A stretch of DNA of 35,182 nucleotides from JBBRHF01 sp038223055. GTDB taxonomy: Bacteria; Actinomycetota; Actinomycetes; JACCUZ01. The notes beneath the pieces are model-generated. The model was given only the letters and a program-made list of their open reading frames with translations, made no database searches and was not told where the DNA came from. Of this stretch, positions 22,223 to 30,416 are shown piece by piece. A program made the translations under genes and the position numbers. Numbering within the stretch: position 1 is the first letter of the stretch; every line of letters begins with the position of its first letter. The stretch is from contig JBBRHF010000017.1 of assembly GCA_038223055.1 (NCBI GenBank), forward strand, positions 1-35,182. The letters are read 5' to 3'.

Positions 22223-23589
22223 GGCACCGACTGCCCGGCCCGCACCTTGTCGGCTCCCCGGACGACGATCCGCTCGCCGGTCTGCAGACCCTCGAGCACC
22301 TGCACGGCGTCGGCCCCCTGCGCCCCGACCCGCACGACCCGCCGCCGCGCGGTCCCCGAGGTGACCACCCACACCACGTCGAGCTTGCCGTCGCGGAAGA
22401 CCGCGGGCGCCGGCACCGCGACGGCGTCCTTCGCGGTGCGCACGTCGAGGTTGACCACGGCGCTCATGCCCGGCCGCGGTTCGGGCGCCACCGTGCCGTC
22501 GGCCGTGCGGCCGGGCCCGAGCGCCAGACGCACCACGAACGTCACCCCTCCCCGGGTCGAGGTGCTCGGCGCGGGGTCGATGGTGGCGACCGTGGCGGCG
22601 TAGGACGCTCCAGGCACGGCGTCGAACTCGGCCGTCGCGCGCACGCCGCGCCGGACCAGCAGCACGTCGGTCTCGTCGACCTGCGCGGTCAGCGACAGCG
22701 CCGAGGCGTCGGTGACCGTGAGCAGGCTCTGACCGCCCACCACCGGCTGGCCCTCCTCGAGGGTGCCGGTGACGGTCCCCGACGCGGCGCCGCCCGACCC
22801 CCCGCCCGCGCCGCCGAGCAGGCCGCCGGCCTGGCCGCGAAGGCTGTCCGGGAGCTGGCTCAGCAGGTCGCCGCCCGAGGACCCCGCGGACCCGGCGCGG
22901 CCGGCCAGTGACACCGTGCCGCTGATCGCCGAACGCACCGTCAGCGCGTCGACGGTCCGCTCGGCGAGCGACACCGCGGCCCGCGTCTGCACCCGCTGCG
23001 CCGACGACAGCGAGGACACGGCAGTGGCGAGCGTGCCGAGCCCGGCATTGAACCGGCGTACGGCGTCCTGCGCCTGGGCCGTCGCGGCGGTGTATTGCGC
23101 CCGCGAGGCATCGACCGCGGCCAGCGACTGCGCCCGCAGGGTCGGGTCGGCGATGGCCGCAGCCGTCGTCCTGGCCCGGGCGAACGCGGCGTTGGCGGCG
23201 CGCTCGGCTCGGCGCTGCGCCGCGGTCAGGCCGCCGGTCCCGGGGATCGTGACGGTGCCGGCCGAGGCCGCCCGGGCGTCAGCGCTACGCGCGTCGCGCA
23301 GCTGGCGGGCGGCGTCCGGGGACGAGATGCGCAGCAGCACAGCGCCGGCCCGCACCTGCTGGCCCTCGCGCACCCGCAGCTCGGCGACCCGACCGGACGC
23401 GGCTGCGGTGACGTCGGCGGTCGCCTTCGCCGCGACCGTCGCCGGGGCCTCGACCACCTCGGTCACCGTTGCCCGGCCCACCGCGCGGACCCGGATGCCG
23501 GGGTCGGCCCCGCCGCTGCAGGCGCCGAGCGCCGCAGCCGAGACGGCAAGCAGCGACGCCACGCCGAGGACCTGCCCGGACCGTCTCAC
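22219..23589 (-). CDS. MacA/HlyD-like efflux adaptor lipoprotein
   Basis: A 456-residue adaptor for the MacB-like transporter. The N-terminus is a lipoprotein signal with lipobox LGAC (C24). The first half of the biotin-lipoyl domain (ASGRVAELRVREGQQVRAGAVLLRI) lies at about 64-88, then an alanine-rich helical hairpin at about 90-215, then the second lipoyl half. That half is interrupted by a glycine/serine-rich insert (about residues 231-270). Beta-barrel and membrane-proximal segments follow. In a Gram-positive cell it would sit on the outer face of the membrane. I use the GTG at 23589, with a possible -10 TACGAT six bases upstream; a GTG three bases earlier is an alternative. Confidence 0.87.
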   Translation of the reverse strand: MRRSGQVLGVASLLAVSAAALGACSGGADPGIRVRAVGRATVTEVVEAPATVAAKATADVTAAASGRVAELRVREGQQVRAGAVLLRISSPDAARQLRDARSADARAASAGTVTIPGTGGLTAAQRRAERAANAAFARARTTAAAIADPTLRAQSLAAVDASRAQYTAATAQAQDAVRRFNAGLGTLATAVSSLSSAQRVQTRAAVSLAERTVDALTVRSAISGTVSLAGRAGSAGSSGGDLLSQLPDSLRGQAGGLLGGAGGGSGGAASGTVTGTLEEGQPVVGGQSLLTVTDASALSLTAQVDETDVLLVRRGVRATAEFDAVPGASYAATVATIDPAPSTSTRGGVTFVVRLALGPGRTADGTVAPEPRPGMSAVVNLDVRTAKDAVAVPAPAVFRDGKLDVVWVVTSGTARRRVVRVGAQGADAVQVLEGLQTGERIVVRGADKVRAGQSVP

Positions 23590-23595
23590 CACCTC

Positions 23596-23601
23596 ATCGT
23601 A
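23596..23601 (-). promoter_or_regulatory. possible leaderless -10 for the MacA-like gene
   Basis: TACGAT on the minus strand, six bases before the GTG at 23589. It fits the TAnnnT box of leaderless actinobacterial promoters. No convincing -35 is seen. Confidence 0.4.
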
Positions 23602-23655
23602 GGTTTGGCTCGCGGCCCGCGCCGACGCGTGGCCCGAACCCGAAGGGAACACCCG

Positions 23656-24609
23656 GTGCTGCACCTCCGGCTCATCGTGCCGCCCGCGCAGCGCGACCAG
23701 GTCGACGCGTGCCTCGCGGGCTCGCCGGCGGTCACCAACGTCGTGCGGATGCCGGGTGCCGCCGTCGAGCCTCCCGGCGACCTGGTGCTGTGCGACGTGG
23801 CCCGCGAGGCGGCCAGCCCGCTGCTGGAGCACCTGCGTGGCCTCGGCTTGGAGCGCAGCGGGTCTATCGCCGTGCTGCCCATCCACGTGTCGATCTCGGC
23901 CGTGGCGGACCGGGCCGAGGCCGCCGCGCCCGGCGCGGGCAGCGACGCCGTGGTGTGGGAGGAGGTGGAGGCGCGGACGACGGAGGAGTCGACGCTGTCG
24001 GCGACCTACCTCGCCTTCATGTGCGTGGCCACGATGATCGCCGGGTTCGGGGTGCTGCTGGACCAGCCGATCCTCATCGTCGGGGCGATGGTGGTCGGTC
24101 CGGAGTTCGGGCCGCTGGCGGGTCTGTGCGTGGCGATCGTGCAACGGCGGGGCGGGGAGGCCAGGCGTTCGCTGGTGGCCCTGGTCGTCGGCTTCCCGGT
24201 CGGGATGGCCGCCACCATCGTTCTCGTGTGGGGGCTGACCGCCGGCGGCGCGTTGCGCTCCTCGATGCTGACCGACGATCGCCCCCTGACGGCGTTCATC
24301 TACCAGCCAGACGTCCTGTCCTTCGCGGTCGCGTTCCTGGCCGGGATCGCCGGGATGCTCTCGCTGACCTCGGCCAAGTCCGGCGCCCTCATCGGGGTGC
24401 TCATCTCGGTCACCACCATCCCGGCCGCGGCCAACGTCGCCGTCGCCATCGCGTACGGCGTGGCCGGCGAGGCCACCGGCAGCGCCCTGCAGCTGGCGAT
24501 CAACCTCGGCGGGATCACCACAGCCGGAGTGCTTACCCTGCTCGTGCAGCAACACACCTGGCGTCGGCTCGTCGACGTCGTCGACACTGTGGCACCAGCG
24601 CAGCGCTGA
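23656..24609 (+). CDS. DUF389 family membrane protein
   Basis: A 317-residue protein with an N-terminal soluble domain (about residues 1-110) and a DUF389 membrane domain with roughly five or six helices. The DUF389 hallmark STLSATYLAFMCVATMIAGFG is followed by DQPILIVGAMVVGPEFGPL and by SLTSAKSGALIGVLISVTTIPAAANVAVA. Members are widespread but have no proven function. The GTG at 23656 has a good Shine-Dalgarno (GAAGGGA, seven bases before). It is divergent from the MacA-like gene, sharing a 66-base gap, and lies 28 bases before the aldo/keto reductase, so the two plus-strand genes are probably one transcript. Confidence 0.88.
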   Translation: MLHLRLIVPPAQRDQVDACLAGSPAVTNVVRMPGAAVEPPGDLVLCDVAREAASPLLEHLRGLGLERSGSIAVLPIHVSISAVADRAEAAAPGAGSDAVVWEEVEARTTEESTLSATYLAFMCVATMIAGFGVLLDQPILIVGAMVVGPEFGPLAGLCVAIVQRRGGEARRSLVALVVGFPVGMAATIVLVWGLTAGGALRSSMLTDDRPLTAFIYQPDVLSFAVAFLAGIAGMLSLTSAKSGALIGVLISVTTIPAAANVAVAIAYGVAGEATGSALQLAINLGGITTAGVLTLLVQQHTWRRLVDVVDTVAPAQR

Positions 24610-24637
24610 CTGTCCCCGACGACCGCAGGAGGCAACC

Positions 24638-25504
24638 ATGGAGCAGCGACGACTGGGCCGGCTCGGTCACCAGAGCACCGTGCTGATCTACGGCGCGGCG
24701 GCGCTCGCGCAGGTCAGCCAGGACGTGGCCGATCGTTCGGTGCAGGAGGCCCTCGACGCAGGCATCAACCACCTCGACGTGGCCGCCAGCTACGGCGAGG
24801 CGGAGCTGCGGCTGGGCCCGTGGATGTCCCAGATCCGGGACCAGATCTTCCTGGCCACCAAGACGGGCCAGCGTGACGCCGAGGGCGCCTGGCGGGAGAT
24901 CAACGCCTCGCTGGAGCGGTTGCAGACCGACCATGTCGACCTGCTCCAGCTGCACGCCATCGGCGACCTGGCCGAGCTCGACCTCGCGACCGGCACCGGC
25001 GGCGCGCTCGAGGCCGCAGTCCGCGCGCAGGCCGAGGGCCTGGTCGGCGCCGTCGGCATCACCGGCCACGGCCACGAGGCGCCGGCAACCCATCTGGAGG
25101 CGCTGCATCGGTTCCCGTTCGCCACGGTGCTGACGCCGCTGAACGTCGCGCTCAGCCTCGACCCGGGCTACCTCGCCGACCACGAGGCCCTCCTCGACGA
25201 GGTCCGGCGCCAGGACGCCGGGCTCATGATCATCAAGACGGTGTCCCGCCGCAACTGGCCCGACGGCGTGGACCACGGATACGCCACGTGGTACGAGCCG
25301 CTGGACGAGCAGCGCACCATCACCGCGGCCGTCTCGTGGCTGCTCGCCCGCGACGGCATCACCGGGCTGGCCACCCCCGGCGACGTCGGACTGCTCGCGA
25401 AGATGGTCCACGCCGAGGCCAGCCGGATGGAGCCGGCCGAGGCCGCCGAGGTGCTCGGCGCCCTGCCGTCCTACAGTTCGCCGTTCATCGACATCCCGAT
25501 CTGA
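24638..25504 (+). CDS. aldo/keto reductase
   Basis: A 288-residue TIM-barrel oxidoreductase. The catalytic set is in place: D47 and Y52 in LDVAASYGEAE, K75 in FLATKTG and H106 in DLLQLHAIGD. The C-terminal cofactor part (TAAVSWLLARDGITGLATPGDVG) is recognisable but less canonical than in characterised NADPH enzymes. The substrate is unknown. A textbook AGGAGG (24627-24632) sits five bases before the ATG. A hairpin that starts at the stop codon and runs into a pentanucleotide repeat probably ends the transcript. Confidence 0.87.
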   Translation: MEQRRLGRLGHQSTVLIYGAAALAQVSQDVADRSVQEALDAGINHLDVAASYGEAELRLGPWMSQIRDQIFLATKTGQRDAEGAWREINASLERLQTDHVDLLQLHAIGDLAELDLATGTGGALEAAVRAQAEGLVGAVGITGHGHEAPATHLEALHRFPFATVLTPLNVALSLDPGYLADHEALLDEVRRQDAGLMIIKTVSRRNWPDGVDHGYATWYEPLDEQRTITAAVSWLLARDGITGLATPGDVGLLAKMVHAEASRMEPAEAAEVLGALPSYSSPFIDIPI

Positions 25505-25570
25505 GCTGAGGTCGGGCGAGGCTCAGCTCAGCTCAGCTCAGCTCAGCTCAGCTCAGCTCAGCTCAGCTCA
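25501..25570. repeat. 10 x GCTCA repeat with a complementary arm
   Basis: Ten perfect GCTCA units occupy 25521-25570. CTGAGCTGAG at 25501-25510, overlapping the aldo/keto reductase stop, is complementary to CTCAGCTCAG in the array, giving a 10-bp stem with an 11-base loop. The arm could pair with any of several registers. It lies between converging genes and could act as a terminator in both directions, although no T-run is present. Confidence 0.9.
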
Positions 25571-25756
25571 ATCATCGTCGGTTGCGTCCGACTCGGGTTC
25601 TGCGGCCCACTGGGAGGCGAGGTCAGCCCCAACCCCGGTGGCGGGATCGGGACGTGACCGGTTGAGGGTGCCCTCGGGACGGGCGGTTGAGGGTGCCCGT
25701 GACTGCGACTGGGACACTGAGCCGGGCGGCACCCGTCGTACGGCGACGAGGCTCAC
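25568..25756 (-). CDS. doubtful small ORF overlapping the proC stop
   Basis: A 62-codon frame starting with a GTG that overlaps the proC stop as GTGA, the arrangement used by many real gene pairs here. It is rich in Arg, Pro and Ser and ends in an acidic DATDDD tail. Against it: I recognise no homology, its stop falls in the last GCTCA unit, and it contains a 15-bp direct repeat (25659-25673 and 25684-25698) in two different frames, which is unlike conserved coding sequence. It may simply be non-coding 3' sequence of proC. Confidence 0.25.
   Translation of the reverse strand: MSLVAVRRVPPGSVSQSQSRAPSTARPEGTLNRSRPDPATGVGADLASQWAAEPESDATDDD
25659..25698. repeat. 15-bp direct repeat after proC
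   Basis: CGGTTGAGGGTGCCC occurs perfectly at 25659-25673 and 25684-25698, separated by ten bases. Confidence 0.9.
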
Positions 25757-26559
25757 CCCTCCGCCGCAAGCTCCCGGCCGCGGTCTCGGGCCGCTTCCAG
25801 CGCCGACAGGAAGGCCGCCCGGACGCCGTGGTTCTCCAGTTCGCGAATCGCGTTGATGGTCGTGCCGGCGGGTGAGGTCACGTTCTCGCGCAGCGTGACC
25901 GGGTGCTCGCCCGAGTCGCGCAGCATCACCGCGGAGCCGATCGCCGTCTGCACGATCAGGTCGCGGGCGACGGCCCGCGGTAGCCCGAGGAGAATGCCGG
26001 CGTCGATCATCGCCTCGACCAGGAAAAAGAAGTAGGCGGGCCCGCTGCCGGACAGCGCCGTCACGGCGTCCTGCTGGGACTCGGGCACCCGGATCGTCTT
26101 GCCGACCGGAGCGAAGATCGCCTCGGTCCGGGCCAGGTGCTCCTCTCCCGCGTGCGCGCCGCCCGAGATGGCGCTCATCGCCTCGTCGACGAGCACCGGG
26201 GTGTTGCTCATGACGCGCACGACCGGGGTGCCGGCCGCCAGCCGCCGCTCGATCGAGCCGGTGGTGGTGCCTGCTGCGGCAGAGACGATCAGCCGCCCGG
26301 GCGGGAGGTGCGGCGCGAGCTCGTCCAGCAAAGCGGCCATGTCCTGCGGCTTGACCGTGAGCAGCAGCGTCTCCGCGGTCTGCGCGGCCTCGGCGGTGCC
26401 GACGACCTGCACGCCGTAGCGCTCCCGCAGTACGTTGGCGCGTTGCGGCTGCCGGGCCGTGGCGAGCAGGTCGGTGGGCGCACGGCCTGCGCGCAGCATG
26501 CCGGACAGCAGCGCCTCGCCCATCTTGCCCGCTCCCAGGACCGCGATGCGGTCGGCCAT
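25753..26559 (-). CDS. proC: pyrroline-5-carboxylate reductase ProC
   Basis: A 268-residue NAD(P)H enzyme that reduces 1-pyrroline-5-carboxylate to proline, the last step of proline synthesis. The Rossmann motif IAVLGAGKMGEALLSG is at the start. VKPQDM follows, then the family block ALSGSGPAYFFFLVEAMIDAG and the C-terminal VTSPAGTTINAIRELE. The ATG at 26559 is preceded by GGAAAGGG at a suitable distance. It lies 64 bases downstream of the proline dehydrogenase gene on the same strand, so synthesis and breakdown of proline are encoded side by side; whether they share a transcript is unclear. Confidence 0.95.
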   Translation of the reverse strand: MADRIAVLGAGKMGEALLSGMLRAGRAPTDLLATARQPQRANVLRERYGVQVVGTAEAAQTAETLLLTVKPQDMAALLDELAPHLPPGRLIVSAAAGTTTGSIERRLAAGTPVVRVMSNTPVLVDEAMSAISGGAHAGEEHLARTEAIFAPVGKTIRVPESQQDAVTALSGSGPAYFFFLVEAMIDAGILLGLPRAVARDLIVQTAIGSAVMLRDSGEHPVTLRENVTSPAGTTINAIRELENHGVRAAFLSALEAARDRGRELAAEG

Positions 26560-26623
26560 GGCCCCGCCCTTTCCTCGTCGTACGGCTGCGTTGTGGTATG
26601 GCCTCGTCCCGGCGAGGCCCGGG

Positions 26624-27553
26624 TCAGCCCTTGGTGGCGACCGAGCGCAGGAAGAACGCCAGGTTCGCGGGCCGCTCGGCCATCCGGCGCACGAGGTAGC
26701 CATACCACTCGTCCCCGAACGGCACATAGACCCGCATCCGCTCACCGCTCGAGGCCAGCCGCTGCTGCTCGAGCGGACGGATGCCGTAGAGCATCTGGTA
26801 CTCGTAACTGCCCTGCGCGCGGCCGTTGCGCCGCACCAGTTCGCCGGCGATCGCGACCAGACGGGGGTCGTGCGTGGCGACCATGGGGTAGCCCGAGCCG
26901 GCCATCAGCACCTTGAGGCAGCGCACATAGGACCGGCCGACCTCGGACTTGGCCTGGAAGGCGACCGAGTCGGGCTCCTTGTAGGCGCCCTTGCACAACC
27001 GGACCCGGGACCCCTCATAGGCCAGGTCGCTGCAGTCAGCCTCCGTACGGCGCAGGTAGGCCTGCACGACCGCGCCGGTCTCCGGGAAGTCGCGGCGCAG
27101 CTCGCGCAGTGCCTCCAGGGTCGTATCGGTCGTGGTGTGATCCTCCATGTCCAGGGTCACCGTCGTGCCGACGGCCCGCGCCGCCGCACAGATCGCCTGG
27201 GCGTTCTCCAGCGCGATCTTCGCGCCGTCTCCGGGCAGCGCCTGGCCCACGGCCGACAGCTTGACCGAGACCTCGGCGGCGCCGGTGAGTTCGTCACCAT
27301 CGAGCAGCCGCAGCAGCCGCAGGTAGGCCTCGCGGGTGACATCGGCTTGGGAGCGCTCGACGGTGTCCTCGCCGAGGCGGTCGAGGCTGACCAGCCGGCC
27401 GGTGTCGACGAGCTCTCGGGAGCGGGCGACCACGGCCTCGTCGCTCGTGCCGGCGACGAACCGCGCGACCACGCTGCGGGACACCGGTGCGGTCTCGACC
27501 AGGTGACGGATGCGGTTGCTGCGGGACATCGACAGCAGGAGACGGCGGAGCAC
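26624..27553 (-). CDS. proline dehydrogenase
   Basis: A 309-residue monofunctional flavin enzyme that oxidises proline to 1-pyrroline-5-carboxylate and feeds electrons to the membrane quinone pool. PRODH barrel motifs: EVSVKLSAVGQAL, TLDMEDHTTTD, QAYLRRTEAD, RVRLCKGAYKEP, VATHDPRL, YEYQMLYGIRP and the late RVYVPFGDEWYGYLVRR. The P5C dehydrogenase domain of bifunctional PutA is absent. The GTG at 27553 has AGGGAGG seven bases upstream. Upstream of it the frame stays open but carries no family sequence. Confidence 0.93.
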   Translation of the reverse strand: MLRRLLLSMSRSNRIRHLVETAPVSRSVVARFVAGTSDEAVVARSRELVDTGRLVSLDRLGEDTVERSQADVTREAYLRLLRLLDGDELTGAAEVSVKLSAVGQALPGDGAKIALENAQAICAAARAVGTTVTLDMEDHTTTDTTLEALRELRRDFPETGAVVQAYLRRTEADCSDLAYEGSRVRLCKGAYKEPDSVAFQAKSEVGRSYVRCLKVLMAGSGYPMVATHDPRLVAIAGELVRRNGRAQGSYEYQMLYGIRPLEQQRLASSGERMRVYVPFGDEWYGYLVRRMAERPANLAFFLRSVATKG

Positions 27554-27660
27554 GGATGGACCTCCCTCGCGCCGCCGACCGGTGTGGGCGGTGCGCCGTT
27601 CAGGGTACGCAAGGTTTGCCGAAGATCGAGTCAGGGCAGTCGTCACATCGTTCCTGCGCG

Positions 27661-27805
27661 TTGACGGAGGTCGCTATCGGAGCAGTTCAGACCGGGAAGA
27701 TCACCACCGACATCCCGGCGCGGATGGCTCGCCTGCCGTGGACGCGGTGGCACTGGATGGTGGTCTCAGGCTGGGCACCGTGTGGATCCTGGACGGGCTC
27801 GTTGC
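27661..27805 (+). pseudogene. N-terminal fragment of an MFS transporter, frameshifted
   Basis: One frame reads ITTDIPARMARLPWTRWHW and then MVV, which is the typical start of a sugar/metabolite-type major facilitator protein. The expected continuation GLRLGTVWILDGL is found immediately afterwards but in a different frame, so a frameshift lies near 27763-27772. After about 27803 the similarity stops and no transporter body follows. I read it as a decayed remnant of about 45 codons. The call rests on remembered family sequences. Confidence 0.5.
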
Positions 27806-28281
27806 CCGAGAGTTGACTGTTGACCACACGATGGATGGCCGCGGCCGGATCCGACGCATGGTGGCCGGGCTGGAACTCGGAGATCGGCCAGGTGCGGCCA
27901 CGGCTGAGCCAGACGGTCCTCAATCCGACGCTCCGGCCGCCGCCGCTTGTCGTCCTCAGGGTTGTCCCCCGATCATCCAGCCGGGTGCTGTCGCCCGCGG
28001 AGTGCCTGCTCGCTCCGCGGCGAGGACGAGCAGCCGAGGCTCAGGCCTGCGGATCAGCCCAAACTCAGGGATATCCCCTCGAGTTACTCCCAGCTGAATC
28101 GGGTTCACGACAGAGCGCCACCCGGCGCACCGGCGACCTTTCCCGTACCTAATCCGAAGATAGATGCCAGTCGTGCTGGTGGTGTAGATGGACCATTGTC
28201 AGCCCGGAACGGGCGACCCGCCAGGGGGCCACAGGGACGTGCGTGGTCAACTTCGCCCGCCGTACGTCGAAAGGCTCGCGG
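27806..28281. other. stretch without a recognisable gene
   Basis: Several short frames exist on both strands, but none shows a domain, a good start or conserved features. The base composition is a little less GC-rich than in neighbouring genes. Together with the MFS fragment before it, this looks like a decayed or insertion-scarred segment between the proline dehydrogenase gene and the ABC-2 exporter. No tRNA, terminal inverted repeat or transposase was seen. Confidence 0.55.
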
Positions 28282-29016
28282 TCAGGGGGTCTGCCGGCGC
28301 AGGGTGGCGGCACCGAGCCCCAGCGCGAGGACCACTGCCGCCGCGACGACGGCGAGGTCGCCCCAGACCGCGGCGGCCACCCCGGACCGGGTGGTCACCT
28401 CGCGCATCGCGTCCACCGCGTAGGACAGGGGCAGCGCGTTGGAGATTGCGTACAGGACCCCGTCCATCGAGGCGCGTGGGACCAGCAGCCCGCACAGCAG
28501 GAACTGCGGCAGCACGACCGCCGGCATGAACTGCACGGCCTGGAACTCGGTCGCCGCGAACGCGCTGACCAGCAGGCCGGTCGCCATGCCCAGGACGGCG
28601 TCGAGGACTGCGACCACCACGAGCAGCCAGGCCGGGCCGGCCACGTCCAGACCCAACACGAACAGCGACAGCGCGCTGGCCAGCGCCGCCTGGAGCACGG
28701 CCAACGCACCGAAGGCCAGCGCGTAGCCCACCAGCAGGTCCAGCTTGCCGATCGGCATCGTCAGCAGCCGCTCGAGGGTGCCCGACGTGCGTTCGCGCAG
28801 CGTCGCCACCGAGGTCACCAGGAACATCACGACGAACGGGAAGACACCCAGCAGCGGCGCCCCGATCCGGTCGAAGGTCGGAGTGCCGTGGAACACCCAG
28901 GCGAGCAGCGTGATCAGGACGCACGGCACCACCAGCAGCAGCGCGAGGGTGCGGTGATCGTGGCGCAGCTGGCTCAGCACCCGTCGAGCGGTCGCCATGG
29001 TCGCTCGGACACTCAT
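28282..29016 (-). CDS. ABC-2 type exporter permease
   Basis: A 244-residue integral membrane protein with six predicted helices and the ABC-2 permease layout. The RTLALLLVVPCVLITLLAWVF helix comes first, then the cytoplasmic RERTSGTLERLLTMPIGKLD loop that contacts the ATPase. Next comes the PAVVLPQFLLCGLLVPRASM region and a final helix. This class exports drugs, lipids or polysaccharide precursors, often in self-resistance. The ATG at 29016 overlaps the ATPase stop as ATGA. With the ATPase it makes a minimal two-gene exporter under the adjacent TetR regulator; the substrate cannot be told. Confidence 0.9.
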   Translation of the reverse strand: MSVRATMATARRVLSQLRHDHRTLALLLVVPCVLITLLAWVFHGTPTFDRIGAPLLGVFPFVVMFLVTSVATLRERTSGTLERLLTMPIGKLDLLVGYALAFGALAVLQAALASALSLFVLGLDVAGPAWLLVVVAVLDAVLGMATGLLVSAFAATEFQAVQFMPAVVLPQFLLCGLLVPRASMDGVLYAISNALPLSYAVDAMREVTTRSGVAAAVWGDLAVVAAAVVLALGLGAATLRRQTP

Positions 29017-29741
29017 GCCGGCACCTCCTGCGCCTCGACGAGGGACAGGAAGGCCGATTCGACATCGCCGCAGCCGGTCCGCGCGAGCAGGTCCGAGGGC
29101 GTCTCGTCGGCGAGCAGGCGCCCGTCGCGCATGAGCAGCAGCCGTTCGCAGCGGGAAGCCTCGTCCATGACGTGGCTGCTCACGATCACGGTTGTGCCCG
29201 CCGCTGCCAGGCCATGGAACAACGTCCACAGGTCCCGCCGCAGCACCGGGTCGAGCCCGACGGTCGGCTCGTCGAGCACGAGAACCCGGGGGGAACCGAG
29301 CAGCGCAGCCGCCAGGGAGACCCGCGCCGCCTGCCCGCCGGACAGCTCGGCGACGACGACATCGGCGTGGGACCCGAGGCCCACCTCGGTCACCACCCGC
29401 TCGACGTCGCCCGCCGGTGCGTCGAGGATGGCGGCGAAGTAGCGCAGGTTCTCCCGAACCGACAGGTCTGCATAGACCGACGGCGCCTGGGTGACGTAGC
29501 CCACGGTCCGGCGCAGTTGCGGGCTGCCCGCCGGCTGCCCGAGCAGCTGCACCGTCCCGGACTCGATCACCTGGACTCCGACGAGGCAGCGCAGCAGGGT
29601 CGACTTGCCGCAGCCGCTGGGGCCGAGCAACCCGACCACCGTGCCGGCCGGCACGGTGAAGGACAGGTCATGTAGCACGGGTCGGCCACCACGGCGTACC
29701 CGCAGGTCGTGTGCGGCGACCGCCGGAGAGTTATTCATCAT
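29013..29741 (-). CDS. ABC-2 type exporter ATPase
   Basis: A 242-residue nucleotide-binding subunit. Walker A GPSGCGKST is at 40-48, the Q-loop glutamine in GYVTQAPSVY near 85, the signature LSGGQAARVS at 133-142, Walker B VLVLDEPTVGLDP from 153, and the switch histidine in VSSHVMDE. Two ATG codons are consecutive (29741 and 29738). The first lies six bases after a strong -10 box, so the message is probably leaderless, and an operator-like palindrome covers the start. The gene is downstream of and parallel to the TetR gene. Confidence 0.92.
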   Translation of the reverse strand: MMNNSPAVAAHDLRVRRGGRPVLHDLSFTVPAGTVVGLLGPSGCGKSTLLRCLVGVQVIESGTVQLLGQPAGSPQLRRTVGYVTQAPSVYADLSVRENLRYFAAILDAPAGDVERVVTEVGLGSHADVVVAELSGGQAARVSLAAALLGSPRVLVLDEPTVGLDPVLRRDLWTLFHGLAAAGTTVIVSSHVMDEASRCERLLLMRDGRLLADETPSDLLARTGCGDVESAFLSLVEAQEVPA

Positions 29742-29776
29742 GTGATGAATATATTCCGAACAGAGGCCGTCGTCAA
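29732..29776 (-). promoter_or_regulatory. exporter promoter with TetR-type operator
   Basis: On the minus strand: -35 TTGACG (29771-29776), 17-base spacer, -10 TATATT (29748-29753), then the ATPase ATG six bases further. A perfect inverted repeat, TATTCATCA - 2 bases - TGATGAATA (29732-29751), covers most of the -10 box and the start codon. It is the obvious binding site for the neighbouring TetR protein, although binding is inferred. Confidence 0.8.
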
Positions 29777-29804
29777 GGGTTGAAGGTCCCGGGCGGCGCG
29801 CGCG

Positions 29805-30416
29805 TCAGGACGCCGCGAGATAGCGCTGCAGGCTCGGCGCGACCAGGGCGATGATCTCCTCGTCGGTGGCCGACGCCAGCGGCGGCACACCGACGACATA
29901 GCGAAGCAGGGCCACACCGACCAGTTGGGCCGCGGCGAGCGTGACCCGAAGGGCCACCTCCGGTGCGCCGCCCGAGGTGTCCACGCCTTGCATGACCCGG
30001 CCGAGCAGCTCGGTCCCGACGAACTCCCGCAGCATCGCCGCGCCCTGGTCCCCTGTCATCGCCGACCGGATCAGGCCCATCATCGGCTCGCGGAACGTCT
30101 CGTCCGACCACAGCCCGAGGAAGAAGCGGGCGAACCGCTCGCCGAGCTGCGCGGGGTCGCCGCTGAGCACGCCGGGCAGCGCGTCGGCGGGGTCGACCGG
30201 CAGCCGCATGGCCGCGACGAAGACCTTCTCCTTGGAGCCGAAGTAGTGGTGCACCAGCGCGGGGTCGACCAACGCGGCGCGCGCGATGGCCCGCACCGTC
30301 GCCCGGTCGTAGCCCTTGGCGGCGAACTCCCTGCGCGCCGCCTCGAGGATCTGATCCTTCGTGTCGGCCGCACCGGTCGGTCCCGTGGGCCGCCCCGGAC
30401 CGCGGCGCGCGGTCAT
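29805..30416 (-). CDS. TetR family transcriptional regulator
   Basis: A 203-residue repressor. The N-terminal DNA-binding domain is clear: ILEAARREFAAKGYDRATVRAIARAALVDPALVHHYFGSKEKVF (about residues 23-66). A C-terminal helical ligand and dimer domain follows. The short basic lead GPGRPTG is usual. It lies just upstream of the two-gene ABC-2 exporter on the same strand and probably represses it through the palindrome over the exporter start. The ATG at 30416 falls in the last unit of a nine-copy 14-bp repeat; other ATG triplets in that array are not in frame without stops or have no support. Confidence 0.9.
   Translation of the reverse strand: MTARRGPGRPTGPTGAADTKDQILEAARREFAAKGYDRATVRAIARAALVDPALVHHYFGSKEKVFVAAMRLPVDPADALPGVLSGDPAQLGERFARFFLGLWSDETFREPMMGLIRSAMTGDQGAAMLREFVGTELLGRVMQGVDTSGGAPEVALRVTLAAAQLVGVALLRYVVGVPPLASATDEEIIALVAPSLQRYLAAS

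Noticed and set aside
23095..24609. A 504-codon frame extending DUF389 upstream
   Set aside because: The upstream part is antisense to the MacA-like gene and arginine-rich; the GTG at 23656 has a good ribosome site.
27687..27923. Minus-strand 78-codon frame in the gene-poor stretch
   Set aside because: It lies opposite the MFS remnant, has no start context and no recognisable family; I treat it as chance.
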